NCBI RefSeq assembly: GCF_003584645.1
Contig: NZ_AP017928.1
Location: 4,382,833-4,446,832 of the forward strand
Length of the DNA stretch: 64,000 nt
Reading direction: 5' to 3'
Source of the DNA: Methylocaldum marinum
GTDB lineage: Bacteria > Pseudomonadota > Gammaproteobacteria > Methylococcales > Methylococcaceae
Below are positions 1 to 9,470 of the stretch, piece after piece (positions within the stretch are counted from its first letter, which is position 1; every line of letters starts with the position of its first letter). The notes below the pieces were generated by a model, which was not told where the DNA came from, did not search any database, and was given only the letters and a program-made list of their open reading frames with translations. The translations under genes were made by a program, and so were the position numbers.

Positions 1-40
1 GTAAAATCAATGGCATGATGGCTCTGTCAGTTGGTGCGCA

Positions 41-928
41 ATGGGGGACGGGGCATCTGCCTCATGGGTATACGGGAAACCGCGCACCCGCCCGCTCGGA
101 CATGAAGCGTTTTTCGACCGAAACCGGTCTCGCTCCAAAGTGATCGCGATGCGGAAGTACGGTGGTGTTCTCGTCCATTGTTGCAGGGACGACCTCGGCC
201 TCATCGAGGTCGTCGACACTTATGGCGTGCGATCCCTGCATTTCGGTACCCACCCCAAGCAAAGCGCGATGTCGCTCGCCGAACCGGAAAAACTGGAACT
301 TTCCTATGCGCGGGCGATGCTCGCCGGGCTTTTGTTCAAACCCGAGCCGCGCAAAATTCTCCTGCTGGGATTGGGCGGCGGCACGCTCGCGAAATTTCTG
401 TTCAATCAATTCCCGGAATGCCGAATCGATGCCGTCGAGTGGCGGGCGGCGGTCGCCGAGATCGCATACGAATATTTCGGTCTTCCCAGGGACGCGCGGC
501 TCGGCGTACATGTCTCGGACGTCAATGAATTCGTCTGTGCCGAAGCCGAGCGGCGAGGAGAGGCATACGATTACATTCTGGTGGACGTGTTCGACCATCA
601 GGGCCTGGCGGAAGCGGTGAATCAACAGGATTTCTTTTCGGCCAGCCGCAGGCTTTTACACCACGAGGGGATACTCGCCATCAACTTGTGGGGAACCCAG
701 ACCCAGTCCCTCAGGCAATCCATGAGCCTGCTCAACCTGTACTTCGAACGACGCACGATGCGCCTGCAGGTCCCCGGCCGGGGCAATGTGATCGGCTTCG
801 GTTTCGGCCAGCACGTGGAACGCGCCGAGATAGCCGAGCTGAACCAGCAGGCTAAGACTCTGGAACTACTCCTCGGCATCGAGTTTCCGCGCCTGCTGCG
901 TCTGCTGTCCTATTCCGGGTGGCGGTAA
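41..928 (+). CDS. Spermidine synthase-like (polyamine aminopropyltransferase fold) protein
   Basis: The protein has the Rossmann-like methyltransferase fold shared by spermidine synthases: a glycine-rich loop (ILLLGLGGGTLAKFL), an acidic strand end (DAVEW) and YDYILVDVFD in the active-site region. It lacks the N-terminal beta domain of true SpeE, and many such short homologues have no proven polyamine activity, so the substrate is unknown. The longest frame starts at 41. The conserved part begins at an in-frame ATG at 149 (MRKYGGVLVH), and neither start has a clear Shine-Dalgarno, so 149 is quite possibly the true start. It stands alone and points away from the next gene. Confidence 0.75.
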   Translation: MGDGASASWVYGKPRTRPLGHEAFFDRNRSRSKVIAMRKYGGVLVHCCRDDLGLIEVVDTYGVRSLHFGTHPKQSAMSLAEPEKLELSYARAMLAGLLFKPEPRKILLLGLGGGTLAKFLFNQFPECRIDAVEWRAAVAEIAYEYFGLPRDARLGVHVSDVNEFVCAEAERRGEAYDYILVDVFDHQGLAEAVNQQDFFSASRRLLHHEGILAINLWGTQTQSLRQSMSLLNLYFERRTMRLQVPGRGNVIGFGFGQHVERAEIAELNQQAKTLELLLGIEFPRLLRLLSYSGWR

Positions 929-1044
929 ACCGGCGATCGGTCTTAAGGGAAGCTCCGATTAAGCCTCCAATTGTGCGATGGGCTTGAACATCTGATTGAT
1001 CGTGAATGTGCTCTCTCCGTGGGATTGGGCTGTTTCAGGGCTTC

Positions 1045-3099
1045 CTAATCTTCCGGCCCCGGCTTGTACTGCGCCATAAGCTGCTGCTGGATGTTCGGCG
1101 ACACCGGTTCGTAGTGGCTGAATTCCAGGGTGTAGGAGCCTTGGCCCGCGGTGAGCGATTTGAGCCGCGAATGATAGCTGCTCAGTTCGGCGAGCGGCGC
1201 GCGGGCGCTGACCGTGGCCATCCCGCTGCGCGCCGGAGCGGTGCCGGACACCTGGCCGCGGCGGGATGCCAGATCGCCGGTGACGTCGCCGATCGCCGAC
1301 TCCGGAACACTGATCTCCATGTCGACCACCGGTTCCAGGACGATGGGGCGCGCTTTCGCGACGGCATCCTGGAAGGCTTTTTTGCCGGCGGCGACGAAGG
1401 CCACTTCCTTGCTGTCCACCGGGTGCGCCTTTCCGTCGTAAACCACCACGCGGACATCCTGCATCGGGTGGCCCGCCACGGCGCCCATGGCCAATGCCTG
1501 CCGCACGCCTTTTTCGACAGCCGGAATGAACTGTCCCGGAATCGCGCCGCCTTTGACTTCGTCCACGAACTCGAAACCCGCGCCTCTTTCCAGCGGTTCG
1601 ATGCGCAGGAAAACCTCGCCGAACTGACCGGCGCCCCCGGTTTGTTTCTTGTGGCGGTGGTGCCCCTCGGCCGCCGAGGTGACCGTCTCGCGGTATGGGA
1701 TTTTGGGAGGATGGGTGTCCACTTCCAGCTTGTACTGCTGCTGCATTTTCTCCAGTACCCGTTGCAGGTGGAGTTCACCCAGGCCGTGCATCACTTCCTC
1801 GTGAGCGGAGGCGTCGAATTCCACGCCCAGGGCGGGATCTTCCGCTTCCAGCTTATGCAGGACCTCGGAAAGCTTGTGTTCGTCGCCGCGCCGCCTCGGC
1901 GTGATTGCCAGGCCGAAAACGGCATGGGGAAACTCGAGCGGTTTCAAGTGGATGTGATCGTCCTCGGGCGCGTCGTGCAATACGGCGTCGAACTCGATTT
2001 CTTCCACTTTGGCCACGGCGCAGATATCGCCCGGTATGCAGCGCGTCACCGGGACGTGCTGTTTGCCCTGGAGCATGAACACATGCCCCGCCTTGAACGG
2101 CTTGCGCGACTCGCCTATGAGCAGTTGGGTGTCGGGTTCGACCGTGCCCTGGTGCACCCGGAAGACCGACATCTTGCCGACATAAGGGTCCATTTCCACC
2201 TTGAACACATGAGCCAGCACGTGCTTGGCAGGATCGGGCTCCGACCGGAACGGCACGGCGTTCTTGCGTTCGGTATTGGACGGCCAGCGCTCGAACAAAG
2301 GCGGATTGCCTTCCTTGGGATTCGGCAGCAGCCTTACGAACGCGTCGGCCAATTCCGGAACGCCGACGCCGGTGCGGGCGGAAACGAAACAAATGGGAAC
2401 CAGATGGCCGTTGCGCAAGGCCTCTTCAAGCGGGGTGTGCAATTCTTCGGGCGCGATCTCGCCTTGCTCCAGGTAAAGGGTCATGAGCGTCTCGTCGACT
2501 TCGACCACCTGATCCACGAGTGCCCGATGGGCTTCCGGCGGCGAGGAAAAATCGGTCTTGCCGGCGCCGTTGAAGAAGCAGTCGACAATCCGAGTGCCTT
2601 TGTCCGCCGGGAGGTTGATCGGCAGGCATTCCTTGCCGAAGGATTCGCGAATTTCCTTCACCAGGCCCGGCAGATCCAGGTTGTCGCCGTCGATCCTGTT
2701 GACGACGATCATGCGGCACAAGCGACGCGCCTGGGCCCATTGCATCATCCGGCTCGCGGTGAATTCGATGCCGTTGCCGGCATTGATGACCACCGCCACG
2801 GTTTCCACGGCATCCAGCGCGCATAATGCCTGGCCCATGAAGTCCGGATATCCCGGCGTATCCAGAAGGTGGATGCGGGCGCCGTTATGGTCGATGTGGG
2901 TGACGGCGAGTTTTTGCGAATGCTGGTGGGCTTTTTCGAGAGGATCGTAGTCGCAGATAGTCGTTCCTTTCTCCACGCTGCCCGGAGCATTGATCATTCC
3001 CGTCTTGTAAAGCAGCGCTTCGGCCAATGTCGTCTTGCCCGCGCCCGAGTGTCCGACCAGTGCGATAGTTCTGATGTCTTCGGTCGAGTATGCGTTCAT
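1045..3099 (-). CDS. Elongation factor G-like translational GTPase (EF-G paralogue)
   Basis: A 684-residue EF-G-type GTPase. G1 is GHSGAGKT (residues 16-23) and G3 is DTPGYPDF. The G4 position reads NRID rather than NKxD. The C-terminal half has the EF-G domain IV/V pattern (PFFL-free, ending in SHYEPVSPNIQQQLMAQYK). Canonical fusA normally sits in the str operon with rpsL, rpsG and tuf. None of these is here, so this is probably the divergent EF-G paralogue found as a lone gene in many proteobacteria. A GTG at 3111 is also in frame; the ATG at 3099, with a GA-rich sequence upstream, is preferred. A role in translocation or ribosome recycling is inferred from family only. Confidence 0.85.
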   Translation of the reverse strand: MNAYSTEDIRTIALVGHSGAGKTTLAEALLYKTGMINAPGSVEKGTTICDYDPLEKAHQHSQKLAVTHIDHNGARIHLLDTPGYPDFMGQALCALDAVETVAVVINAGNGIEFTASRMMQWAQARRLCRMIVVNRIDGDNLDLPGLVKEIRESFGKECLPINLPADKGTRIVDCFFNGAGKTDFSSPPEAHRALVDQVVEVDETLMTLYLEQGEIAPEELHTPLEEALRNGHLVPICFVSARTGVGVPELADAFVRLLPNPKEGNPPLFERWPSNTERKNAVPFRSEPDPAKHVLAHVFKVEMDPYVGKMSVFRVHQGTVEPDTQLLIGESRKPFKAGHVFMLQGKQHVPVTRCIPGDICAVAKVEEIEFDAVLHDAPEDDHIHLKPLEFPHAVFGLAITPRRRGDEHKLSEVLHKLEAEDPALGVEFDASAHEEVMHGLGELHLQRVLEKMQQQYKLEVDTHPPKIPYRETVTSAAEGHHRHKKQTGGAGQFGEVFLRIEPLERGAGFEFVDEVKGGAIPGQFIPAVEKGVRQALAMGAVAGHPMQDVRVVVYDGKAHPVDSKEVAFVAAGKKAFQDAVAKARPIVLEPVVDMEISVPESAIGDVTGDLASRRGQVSGTAPARSGMATVSARAPLAELSSYHSRLKSLTAGQGSYTLEFSHYEPVSPNIQQQLMAQYKPGPED

Positions 3100-3237
3100 A
3101 GTCGTTCTCACTCTCGCGATTGGGGGGTTGCGGTCGAGTGTAGGGGAGTAGGCGGGTTGAGTTCAAGTTGCCCCGTTTTAGATTCAATCGGCTTTCAGGG
3201 GTTCGATCGAGGTCATTGCCGCGTATTCGGCTCGGGG

Positions 3238-5040
3238 CTATGCCGGGTCGCGGACGCTCAAGTAGCTTTTCCAGCCGCCGTACCCGGTGATGTCGAGCGC
3301 GTCTTTCACCGCATAAGCTTCGCACAGGAAGCCTTGTAGGCATTCGCCGTCCTCGAGTTCCAGGGAGCCTATCCCTAAGGGAGCCGCGATCTCGGCGACG
3401 AAACCGCCGAACTCCGCCATCGGCAGTTCCCAGACCTCGACTTCGATGGCGGCACCGGGCGCTTGCCGCAGCAGCCCGGGACGCTTGCCGTCCGGCAGGG
3501 CGTAGAGGCGATAGCTCGGCGCCGTGCGGGTTACCTTGACCCGCCTTCCTCTACGGCGGGTCAGTTGTCCGTTGAGCGGGAGTCCGGACAAATGGGCGCC
3601 GCAGACGGCGATCCGGACATGGCCCGGTTTTTCCGGTTCGGGTTGAGAAAAAGGCGCCGGCAAGGGCTGGCCGGTGGCGCCCATCGTCAGTCCGGGGGCG
3701 CAATGCAGCCGTTCGGCCAGATTCAGCAGGGCGTGATCGCTGCCGGCCGGGGCGAACAGCGTAATGCCGAACGGCAGGCCGCTCGAATTGAACCCGCTCG
3801 GCACGGCGACGGCGGCGAGGCCCAGGAGGTTCATGAAATTGGTGTAATAGCCGAGATGGGAGTTGAGCCGAACGGGATCGGCCTCGACCTCGGCGATCCG
3901 GTAAATCGTTCCCGCCGTCGGCGTCAGGACGAGATCCGCTTGTGTCCAGGCGTGCTCCGCGGCCCGCTTTAGAGCCATGAGGCGATAGAAGGCGGCGAAG
4001 GTATCGCTCGCCGAGTGGTGTATGCCGCGCTCGATGATCGTGCGTGTGACCGGGTAGACGGCATCCGGGTCTCTATCCAGCAGATCGCGTATCGCCAGAT
4101 AGCGCTCCGCGACCCAGGGCCCCTCGTACAACAGGCGGGCCGCTTCGAGAAACGGGGCAAAATCGATTTCGATCCGTTGTCCGCCGAGGATTTCCAGCCG
4201 TTCCGCCGCGGCCGCGAACAGCCGCTCAGCGTCCTTGTCGCCGAAGAATTCGAGCTGATCGGGCCGCGGCACTCCGAAACGGAAGCGCTCGGCGAATTCG
4301 GGCCGCGCCGTTCCATCGCATCGGGAATAGGGATCGGCCGGGTCGAACGCCGCCGCTACCCGGAACACCCGCCGCGCATCGCCGGCCGTCAGGGCGAATA
4401 TCGACACGCAATCCAGCGAACGGCAGGCCGGCACGACGCCCGAGGTGCTGATGACGCCCGGCGTGGGTTTGAGCCCGACGAGATTGTTGAACGCCGCCGG
4501 CACCCGGCCGGACCCGGCGGTGTCGGTACCCAGGGCGAAGCTGACCCATCCCTTGGCCACGGCCACCGCCGAGCCCGAGCTCGAGCCTCCCGAGATATAG
4601 TCCGCATCGAAGGCGTTCGGGCAGGCGCCATAAGGCGAACGGGTGCCGGTCAGGCCGGTCGCGAACTGGTCCAGGTTGGTCTTGCCGATCGGAATCGCGC
4701 CCGCCTCGATCAGCTTCCGGACGGCGAAGGCCGATTGCTCCGGACGGTAGGCGTAGGCGGGGCAGGCGGCGGTGGTCGGGGTTCCCGCCAGGTCGATGTT
4801 GTCCTTGATGGCGAAGGGAATGCCGTACAAGGGCAGCTCGGCCGGCGAGCGCTGCTCCAGCGCATGGGCATATCGCAGGACTTCATCCGCCGGCAGACGG
4901 TAGATCCAGACCGGCTGCCCGGGTTCGGCGTCCAGCCGGGCGAGCAGGCCTTCGATCAATCGGACCGGCGTGATAAGGCCCTGGCGGTAGGCCGCCGACA
5001 AGGTTTCGATATCGAGACTGGCCGGAAAATTATCGGTCAT
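3238..5040 (-). CDS. atzF: Allophanate hydrolase
   Basis: A 600-residue amidase-signature enzyme that hydrolyses allophanate to ammonia and CO2 (EC 3.5.1.54). The Ser-cisSer-Lys triad is visible: Lys79 in AIKDNID, the GGSSSGSA serines near 153-155, and nucleophile Ser177 in DTAGSGR. The C-terminal 130 residues form the extra domain typical of AtzF (HVRIAVCGAHLSG onward). Its ATG overlaps the stop of the upstream carboxylase gene by four bases (ATGA), which shows translational coupling. As the last gene of the operon it would complete nitrogen release whether the substrate entering the pathway is urea or guanidine. Confidence 0.95.
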   Translation of the reverse strand: MTDNFPASLDIETLSAAYRQGLITPVRLIEGLLARLDAEPGQPVWIYRLPADEVLRYAHALEQRSPAELPLYGIPFAIKDNIDLAGTPTTAACPAYAYRPEQSAFAVRKLIEAGAIPIGKTNLDQFATGLTGTRSPYGACPNAFDADYISGGSSSGSAVAVAKGWVSFALGTDTAGSGRVPAAFNNLVGLKPTPGVISTSGVVPACRSLDCVSIFALTAGDARRVFRVAAAFDPADPYSRCDGTARPEFAERFRFGVPRPDQLEFFGDKDAERLFAAAAERLEILGGQRIEIDFAPFLEAARLLYEGPWVAERYLAIRDLLDRDPDAVYPVTRTIIERGIHHSASDTFAAFYRLMALKRAAEHAWTQADLVLTPTAGTIYRIAEVEADPVRLNSHLGYYTNFMNLLGLAAVAVPSGFNSSGLPFGITLFAPAGSDHALLNLAERLHCAPGLTMGATGQPLPAPFSQPEPEKPGHVRIAVCGAHLSGLPLNGQLTRRRGRRVKVTRTAPSYRLYALPDGKRPGLLRQAPGAAIEVEVWELPMAEFGGFVAEIAAPLGIGSLELEDGECLQGFLCEAYAVKDALDITGYGGWKSYLSVRDPA

Positions 5041-8000
5041 CGTTTGTCCTCCGTTTGCAGCACGAGCAGGTCTTGCCCGGCGGCCACCGGGCCGCCTTCG
5101 GTGCAGAAAACCCCCCAGACGGTGCCGGCGGCCGGGGCCTCAATGTGAATCTCGGTTTTCATGGATTCGACGATCACCAGGAGATCGCCGGCCTCCACCC
5201 GGTCGCCCGTCCCCACCGCGATTTTCCAGACGCTGCCGGCGACATGGGATGCGACGGCCCGGGCGTCGGGCGGCAGATCGAGCTCGGTATCCGCCGCCGC
5301 TTCAGCCACGGCATGATCGTCGGCAAAGCTCCGTTCCGAACCGGCCCAGCGTTCCCGTTCGGCCTCGAATGCCGCCTGCTGTTTCGCCTTGAATGCGGCG
5401 ATTTCCTCCCGATGGGTCTCCAGAAACCGGTTGTACTCTCCGAGGCTGAAGGTTTCCTCGCGGATGTCCAGCTTCAGGCGTCCCCGGATGAAATCCTCGC
5501 GGTAGCGCGTCAGTTCGTCCGCCGTGACCGGGAAGAAGCGGATCTGATCGAAGAAGCGCAGCAGCCAGGGTTTGCCGTCCCGGAAATCGGCGGTTTGACG
5601 ATAGCGGTTCCACATTTGCACGGTGCGCCCCACGAACTGGTAACCGCCCGGACCTTCCATGCCGTACACGCACAGGTACGCACCGCCGATACCGACCGCG
5701 TTTTCCGGCGTCCAGGTGCGGGCCGGGTTGTACTTGGTCGTCACCAGCCGGTGGCGCGGGTCGACCGGCGTCGCCACCGGCGCGCCCAGATAAACGTCGC
5801 CCAGTCCCAGGACCAGATAGCTGGCGTCGAACACGATCCGCTTGACCGCCTCGATGCTGTCGAGGCCGTTGATGCGGCGGATGAATTCGATGTTGCTGGG
5901 GCACCAGGGCGCATCCTTGCGCACCGATTGCAGGTACTTTTCGATGGCGAGCCGCGTGGACGGATCGTCCCAGGAGAGCGGCAGGTGGACGATGCGGGTC
6001 GGCGTTTCCATGTCGTCGATCGCCGGCAGTTCGCTCTCCGCGGCTATGAGCAGATCGAGCAGCCGTTCCTGCGGGATCGCGCGATCGTTGAAATGGACCT
6101 GGAGCGAGCGGATACCCGGCGTGAGGTCGACGATGCCGGCGATGTTTCGCTCCTTCAGCCACTCCATCAGGGCGTGAACCCGGAACCGGAGATTCAAGTC
6201 GAGCACCGGCGGACCGTATTCGATGAGCAGGTTGCAATCGCCGGACCGGCGATAGACCGCCGTGGGACAGGAGTCCTCGCCGGACCTTTCGTAAAGCACC
6301 GGGCTGCAGAGTGCGCGCGGATTGTCCCCGTGAAGTGTCGTCTGTCTTCGCGGTTCCGCACGCTTTGTGGTGTCGCCGGCGCCGATGCGGGCCAGGGAAG
6401 CGTCGATCTCGTCCGCCAGTGCGCGGGCCCGGTCCAGGGCGATAGGGCGGAAGCGCACCGTATTGCCGGGGCGGAGTTGCCCCAGCTTCCACAACTCGGC
6501 CTGGACGATCGTGACCGGACAAACGAAGCCGCCGAGGCTGGGGCCGTCGGGACCCAGGATGACCGGCATGTCGCCGGTAAAGTCGACGGCGCCGACAGCG
6601 TAAGCGTTGTCGTGAATGTTCGACGGATGCAGCCCCGCTTCGCCGCCGTCCAGCCGGGCCCATTCGGGTTTTGGGCCGATCAGCCGGATGCCGGTGCGGC
6701 TGGAGTTGTAGTGCACCTCCCAATCCGTGGCGAAGAAGGTTTCGATGTCCCCATGGGTAAAGAAGTCCGGTGCGCCGTGGGGCCCGTAAAGCACGCAGAT
6801 TTCCCAGGCGTCGGTATAACTCGGGATCAGGTCCGCCGGGGGGCGAATGCCTGCTGGCGTCGCCGCGGCCGGCTTTTCGAGATGCAGCACATCGCCGGTG
6901 CGGAGCGCGCGTCCGCCATGGCCGCCGAAGCATCCGAGCGTGAAGGTCGATTTGGAGGCGAGATAATCGGGTACGTCGAAGCCTCCGGCGACCGCGAGAT
7001 AGGCGCGGCAGCCGTGGCCGTCGACCGGGCCGACACGGAGGACTTGCCCCTCTCTGACCGAATGCGCGGTCCACAGGGGCAGGGGTTCGCCATCCAGTTC
7101 TGCGCCCATCGCCGCGCCGCACAGCGCGATCAGCACGTCGCAGTTAAACCGCAGGGTCGGCCCGGTGACGGTCAATTCGAGCGCCGCCGTTCCTTCGGCG
7201 TTCCCGACCAGCCGATTGGCGATGCGGAAGGCGAGGGCGTCCATGGGGCCCGACGGCGGCACCCCGGCGTCCCAATAACCGAGCCGGCCGGGATAGTCCT
7301 GTATCGTGGTCTGGGTACCCGGTTCCAGCACTTCGAGCGTACGCCGGCGATATTCGAACCCGGCGAGATAACCCGTGGTCTGGCCGCCTTCCCGGAATAC
7401 CCGGTCGTCCGCGATCTGGCGGAGATAATCGAGGTTGGTTTCGATGCCGGCGAGCCGGGTCTCGGCCAAGGCGTGTTTCAAGACCGCGATGGCGCGGTCG
7501 CGATCGGCGGCATGCACGATCAGCTTGGCCAGCAGGGGATCGTAGAACGCGGGCACCTCGAGTCCTCGCATTAACCAATGATCCACCCGCACGCCTTCCG
7601 GAAACGACACTTCGGTGAGGAGTCCGGAAGACGGCTGAAAATTGTTGCCGGGGTCCTCGGCATAAATCCGAACCTGTATCGACGAACCTTCGGGTCGGTG
7701 CCGATAGCGGTCGAAAAACGCCCGCTCGCCCGCGGCCAGCCGCACCATCCATTCGACCAGGTCGACCCCGGTGACCGCTTCGGTGACGCCGTGCTCCACC
7801 TGCAGGCGGGTGTTGACCTCGAGGAAATAGAACTGGTCCGTCGCCGCGTCGTACACGAATTCCACCGTGCCTGCCGAGCGGTAATGGACGGCACGACCCA
7901 TGGCCAGGGCATGCCCATAAAGTTGCTCCCGCAGCTCGGGACTCAAACCCGGCGCCGGCGTTTCCTCGACCACCTTCTGGTTGCGGCGTTGCAGCGAGCA

Positions 8001-8681
8001 GTCCCGTTCGCCGAGATGCAGAACGCCCCCTTGTCCGTCGCCGAAAATTTGCACTTCGATATGGCGGGCGCGTTCGACGAATTTTTCCAGATAGAGTCCG
8101 GTGTCCTTGAAATTGGCGGCGCCGAGGCGTCGAACCGAGTCGTAGGCCTCCACGAGTTCGGATTCGCTCCGGCACAATCGCATGCCGATCCCTCCGCCGC
8201 CCGCGGTGCTTTTCAGCATCACCGGAAAACCGATGCGCCGTGCCTCGGTCAGAGCATGCCGGGTGTCGGTCAGGAGTCCGGTTCCGGGTAACAGAGGAAC
8301 GCCGTTCGCCTCGCCGATTTCTCGGGCCGTGTGCTTGAGTCCGAATTTTCGGATCTGCTCAGGCGTCGGGCCGATGAAAACCAGCCCGCGTTCGGCGCAG
8401 GCCTCGGCGAAAGCGGCGTTCTCGCTCAGGAAGCCGTAACCCGGATGGATGGCCTCCGCGCCGCTGCTTCGCGCCGCATCCAGGATGCGGTCGATGCGGA
8501 GATAGCTTTCGGCGGCGGGCGGTGGGCCGATGCAGATGGCTTCATCGGCTTCTTCCACGTGGCGGGCGTGGGCGTCAGCCTCCGAATAAACCGCCACGCT
8601 GCGGAGTCCCAAGCGGCGCAGGGTACGTTGAATACGGCAGGCGATCTCGCCGCGATTGGCGATCAATACCTTGTGGAACAT
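5037..8681 (-). CDS. Biotin-dependent guanidine/urea carboxylase
   Basis: A 1214-residue single-chain carboxylase. In order: biotin carboxylase with ATP grasp (about 1-450; ANRGEIACRI start, GGGGIGM loop), a KipA/AHS2-like domain (about 465-780), a KipI/AHS1-like domain (about 840-1040) and a biotinyl domain (about 1135-1210; biotinylated Lys in VESMKTE). This is the family called urea carboxylase (EC 6.3.4.6). Members linked to guanidine-I riboswitches and DUF1989 genes are now known to prefer guanidine, giving carboxyguanidine. The riboswitch before this operon and the two DUF1989 genes directly upstream make guanidine carboxylase the better name here. Substrate preference cannot be read from the sequence with certainty. 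Confidence 0.93.
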   Translation of the reverse strand: MFHKVLIANRGEIACRIQRTLRRLGLRSVAVYSEADAHARHVEEADEAICIGPPPAAESYLRIDRILDAARSSGAEAIHPGYGFLSENAAFAEACAERGLVFIGPTPEQIRKFGLKHTAREIGEANGVPLLPGTGLLTDTRHALTEARRIGFPVMLKSTAGGGGIGMRLCRSESELVEAYDSVRRLGAANFKDTGLYLEKFVERARHIEVQIFGDGQGGVLHLGERDCSLQRRNQKVVEETPAPGLSPELREQLYGHALAMGRAVHYRSAGTVEFVYDAATDQFYFLEVNTRLQVEHGVTEAVTGVDLVEWMVRLAAGERAFFDRYRHRPEGSSIQVRIYAEDPGNNFQPSSGLLTEVSFPEGVRVDHWLMRGLEVPAFYDPLLAKLIVHAADRDRAIAVLKHALAETRLAGIETNLDYLRQIADDRVFREGGQTTGYLAGFEYRRRTLEVLEPGTQTTIQDYPGRLGYWDAGVPPSGPMDALAFRIANRLVGNAEGTAALELTVTGPTLRFNCDVLIALCGAAMGAELDGEPLPLWTAHSVREGQVLRVGPVDGHGCRAYLAVAGGFDVPDYLASKSTFTLGCFGGHGGRALRTGDVLHLEKPAAATPAGIRPPADLIPSYTDAWEICVLYGPHGAPDFFTHGDIETFFATDWEVHYNSSRTGIRLIGPKPEWARLDGGEAGLHPSNIHDNAYAVGAVDFTGDMPVILGPDGPSLGGFVCPVTIVQAELWKLGQLRPGNTVRFRPIALDRARALADEIDASLARIGAGDTTKRAEPRRQTTLHGDNPRALCSPVLYERSGEDSCPTAVYRRSGDCNLLIEYGPPVLDLNLRFRVHALMEWLKERNIAGIVDLTPGIRSLQVHFNDRAIPQERLLDLLIAAESELPAIDDMETPTRIVHLPLSWDDPSTRLAIEKYLQSVRKDAPWCPSNIEFIRRINGLDSIEAVKRIVFDASYLVLGLGDVYLGAPVATPVDPRHRLVTTKYNPARTWTPENAVGIGGAYLCVYGMEGPGGYQFVGRTVQMWNRYRQTADFRDGKPWLLRFFDQIRFFPVTADELTRYREDFIRGRLKLDIREETFSLGEYNRFLETHREEIAAFKAKQQAAFEAERERWAGSERSFADDHAVAEAAADTELDLPPDARAVASHVAGSVWKIAVGTGDRVEAGDLLVIVESMKTEIHIEAPAAGTVWGVFCTEGGPVAAGQDLLVLQTEDKR

Positions 8682-8810
8682 CGGTGTTCTTGCTCTTTCA
8701 GGATGGGGCGGGCCGTCCCGCCGTTTTGGTAAGCCACGGGTCGTCCCGCGGCGAATCGAATCGTTGCTGGTAGGCCCCGAGGCCGGATGCCTCCCGGCCG
8801 GTGCGGTCGC

Positions 8811-9461
8811 TCATCCGTTCCACACGAGCAGCCGGATCGGCGTCGGGTTGTAGGCGTTGCACGGGTTGTTGAGCTGCGGACAGTTGGAGATCAGCACCAT
8901 CACGTCCATCTCCGCGCGCATCTCGACGTATTTGCCCGGTGCCGAGATGCCGTCCGCGAAGCACAGGCCGCCTTCGGGGGTTACCGGCACGTTCATGAAG
9001 AAATTGATGTTGGCGGTGATGTCGCGCTTGCTCATGGCGAGCTGACGGGCGCGATCGCTGTGGGCCAGGGCATGCAGGAAGTTGTCGCGGCAGCTGTGCA
9101 TGGGGCGCTTGTCCAGAGCATAGCGCACGGTGTTGCTCTCCGCGGCACAGGCGCCGCCCAGCGTGTCGTGGCGGCCGCAGGTGTCGGCCACGATGGTCAG
9201 CATCGGCCGCCCCTCGCTGGAATACAAAACCGACCCGACCCCGAGATAAAGATTGCCCTGGCGGCGTATGGTATCCACCGCGCTGTAGCGCTCTTCCGGA
9301 CCATCGGCGCTGTAGAACAGGGTATCCACCGCCTGGTTGCCCTCCAGGTCGAGGATGCGAAAGATCTGGCCTTTCTTCACCAACCCCGTCCATGGTTCGC
9401 CGGCCGGGCAGGTCTCGTCGAGAACGGCGTTTTCCGGGGCGAGTGTGCTTTCGATCAACAT
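8811..9461 (-). CDS. DUF1989 urea carboxylase-associated protein (UAAP2-like; probable carboxyguanidine deiminase subunit)
   Basis: A 216-residue DUF1989 protein with family motifs DLEGNQAVDTLFY, YSAVDTIRRQGNLYL, ADTCGRHDTLGGACAAESN and SKRDITANINFFMNVPV. The conserved Cys and His residues fit a metal or catalytic site. In related guanidine operons the two DUF1989 proteins act together (CgdA/CgdB) to deiminate carboxyguanidine to allophanate. That biochemical role is known for relatives and inferred here. It sits 9 nt after its paralogue and upstream of the carboxylase. The 1/2 numbering of the pair follows length and gene order and is tentative. Confidence 0.9.
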   Translation of the reverse strand: MLIESTLAPENAVLDETCPAGEPWTGLVKKGQIFRILDLEGNQAVDTLFYSADGPEERYSAVDTIRRQGNLYLGVGSVLYSSEGRPMLTIVADTCGRHDTLGGACAAESNTVRYALDKRPMHSCRDNFLHALAHSDRARQLAMSKRDITANINFFMNVPVTPEGGLCFADGISAPGKYVEMRAEMDVMVLISNCPQLNNPCNAYNPTPIRLLVWNG

Positions 9462-9470
9462 GGTTTCCTC

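Noticed and set aside
1006..2826. Long plus-strand open frame (606 codons) opposite the EF-G gene
   Set aside because: It is the antisense shadow of a well-supported GTPase gene. High GC gives long open frames on the opposite strand, and it shows no family motif.
5055..7574. 839-codon plus-strand frame opposite the carboxylase gene
   Set aside because: It is antisense to clear biotin carboxylase domains and its composition is that of a shadow frame.
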